From contig JASLDK010000098.1 in assembly GCA_030145945.1 (NCBI GenBank), positions 1 to 5,403 on the forward strand: a DNA stretch of 5,403 bases, read 5' to 3'. Under the pieces are notes generated by a model that searched no databases, was not told the origin of the DNA, and saw only the letters and a program-made list of their open reading frames with translations. This DNA comes from Nocardioides sp. Lineage in GTDB: Bacteria; Actinomycetota; Actinomycetes; Propionibacteriales; Nocardioidaceae. Below, in pieces: positions 4,945-5,403 of this stretch; the first letter of the stretch is position 1, and every line of letters starts with the position of its first letter. Made by a program: the position numbers and the translations under genes.

Positions 4945-5387
4945 CGACCGTGACGCTGCTCAACGCCTCCTATGAGCCGCTCGGCTCGGTGTCCTTCCAG
5001 CATGCGGTCCGGATGCTCTTCCGCGAGGTCGCGACCGTCGAGGAGGCGCAGGCGGACCGGATGATCGGGCCGCACCCGTGGCCGCGGGTGATCCGACTGG
5101 TGCGCTACGTCGCGGCGAAGTGGATGTATCGCCCCGCTGGCTATTCGCGCAGCAACGTGCTCCGGCGCGACCGCCACCGGTGCGCCTACTGCGGGCGGCA
5201 CGCCAACACGATCGACCACCTGCTGCCGCAGAGCCGCGGAGGCGAGTGGACCTGGCTCAACACCGTGGCCGCCTGCGGTCCGTGCAACGGTCGCAAGGCG
5301 GACCGCACTCCGCAGGAGGCGGGCATGCGGCTGCTGATCCGGCCCTACGCCCCGTCGCGCACCCAGCTGGCGCAGATCCCGGCATAG
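4941..5387 (+). CDS. HNH endonuclease-domain protein
   Basis: Small cytoplasmic protein of 148 residues. The N-terminal 70 residues (VTLLNASYEPLGSVSFQHAV, then MLFREVATVEEA and HPWPRVIRLVRYV) form the conserved module that precedes HNH domains in this actinobacterial family. The HNH core is at 72-122: LRRDRHRCAYC with a CxxC at 81-84, IDH with the catalytic-type His93, Asn107 (WLNTVAAC), and CGPCN with the second CxxC at 112-115 plus Asn116. The two CxxC pairs should bind a structural zinc. The third HNH position is Asn, a common variant. The protein is complete and ends with TAG. Related proteins are widespread single-gene chromosomal loci with no assigned role; DNA cleavage is inferred from the domain only. 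It stands apart from the upstream genes behind a terminator-like hairpin. Confidence 0.9.
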   Translation: MTTVTLLNASYEPLGSVSFQHAVRMLFREVATVEEAQADRMIGPHPWPRVIRLVRYVAAKWMYRPAGYSRSNVLRRDRHRCAYCGRHANTIDHLLPQSRGGEWTWLNTVAACGPCNGRKADRTPQEAGMRLLIRPYAPSRTQLAQIPA

Positions 5388-5403
5388 CGAGAATCCACCT
5401 GCC

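Overview
The window is high-GC DNA with strong GC preference at third codon positions, many GTC/CTC/GCC codons and poorly marked or leaderless starts. This points to an actinobacterium. The gene families look most like those of Nocardioides and relatives (Propionibacteriales); that placement is from family recognition, not a database search. No rRNA, tRNA, CRISPR array or insertion-sequence transposase is visible, and no stretch over 300 bases lacks a gene.

Layout, left to right. (1) Bases 1-185: the last 60 codons of a phenylalanine 4-monooxygenase (phhA) on the + strand. (2) Bases 201-1416: a unit made of a PD-(D/E)XK-like (DUF559/Vsr-type) putative nuclease gene (328-1365, +) bracketed by two related 63-bp palindromic elements (201-263 and 1354-1416). 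(3) Bases 1405-2331: a LysR-type regulator on the - strand, convergent with the nuclease gene. The second palindrome lies exactly between them and holds both stop codons. (4) Bases 2332-2407: a 76-bp divergent control region with two operator-like inverted repeats of the same 5-7-5 form. (5) Bases 2408-3775: fprA, an NADPH-ferredoxin (adrenodoxin-type) reductase. (6) Bases 3811-4743: a 2-hydroxyacid dehydrogenase of the NADPH glyoxylate/hydroxypyruvate reductase type, with a GTG start that may be leaderless. (7) Bases 4744-4940: a terminator-like hairpin, a second inverted repeat, and a tiny Met-Arg6 reading frame whose stop overlaps the next start. (8) Bases 4941-5387: a small HNH endonuclease-domain protein with a strong Shine-Dalgarno.

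How it fits together. The LysR regulator and fprA form a classic divergent regulator-target pair. The regulator's effector domain resembles the CysL/YeiE group and the target supplies reduced ferredoxin, so control of low-potential electron supply is a reasonable inference. fprA and the dehydrogenase are both NADPH-linked oxidoreductases 35 bp apart and may be co-transcribed.

The most unusual part is the left third. A nuclease-like gene sits between two directly repeated palindromic elements of identical length. The arms of each element read His/Arg-Arg-Thr-stop on both strands, so the element supplies the C-terminal codons of the genes that run into it. This resembles a REP/REPIN-type repeat or a small mobile cassette, but with a PD-(D/E)XK-like protein instead of the Y1 (RAYT) transposase known for REP elements. 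That link is a hypothesis.
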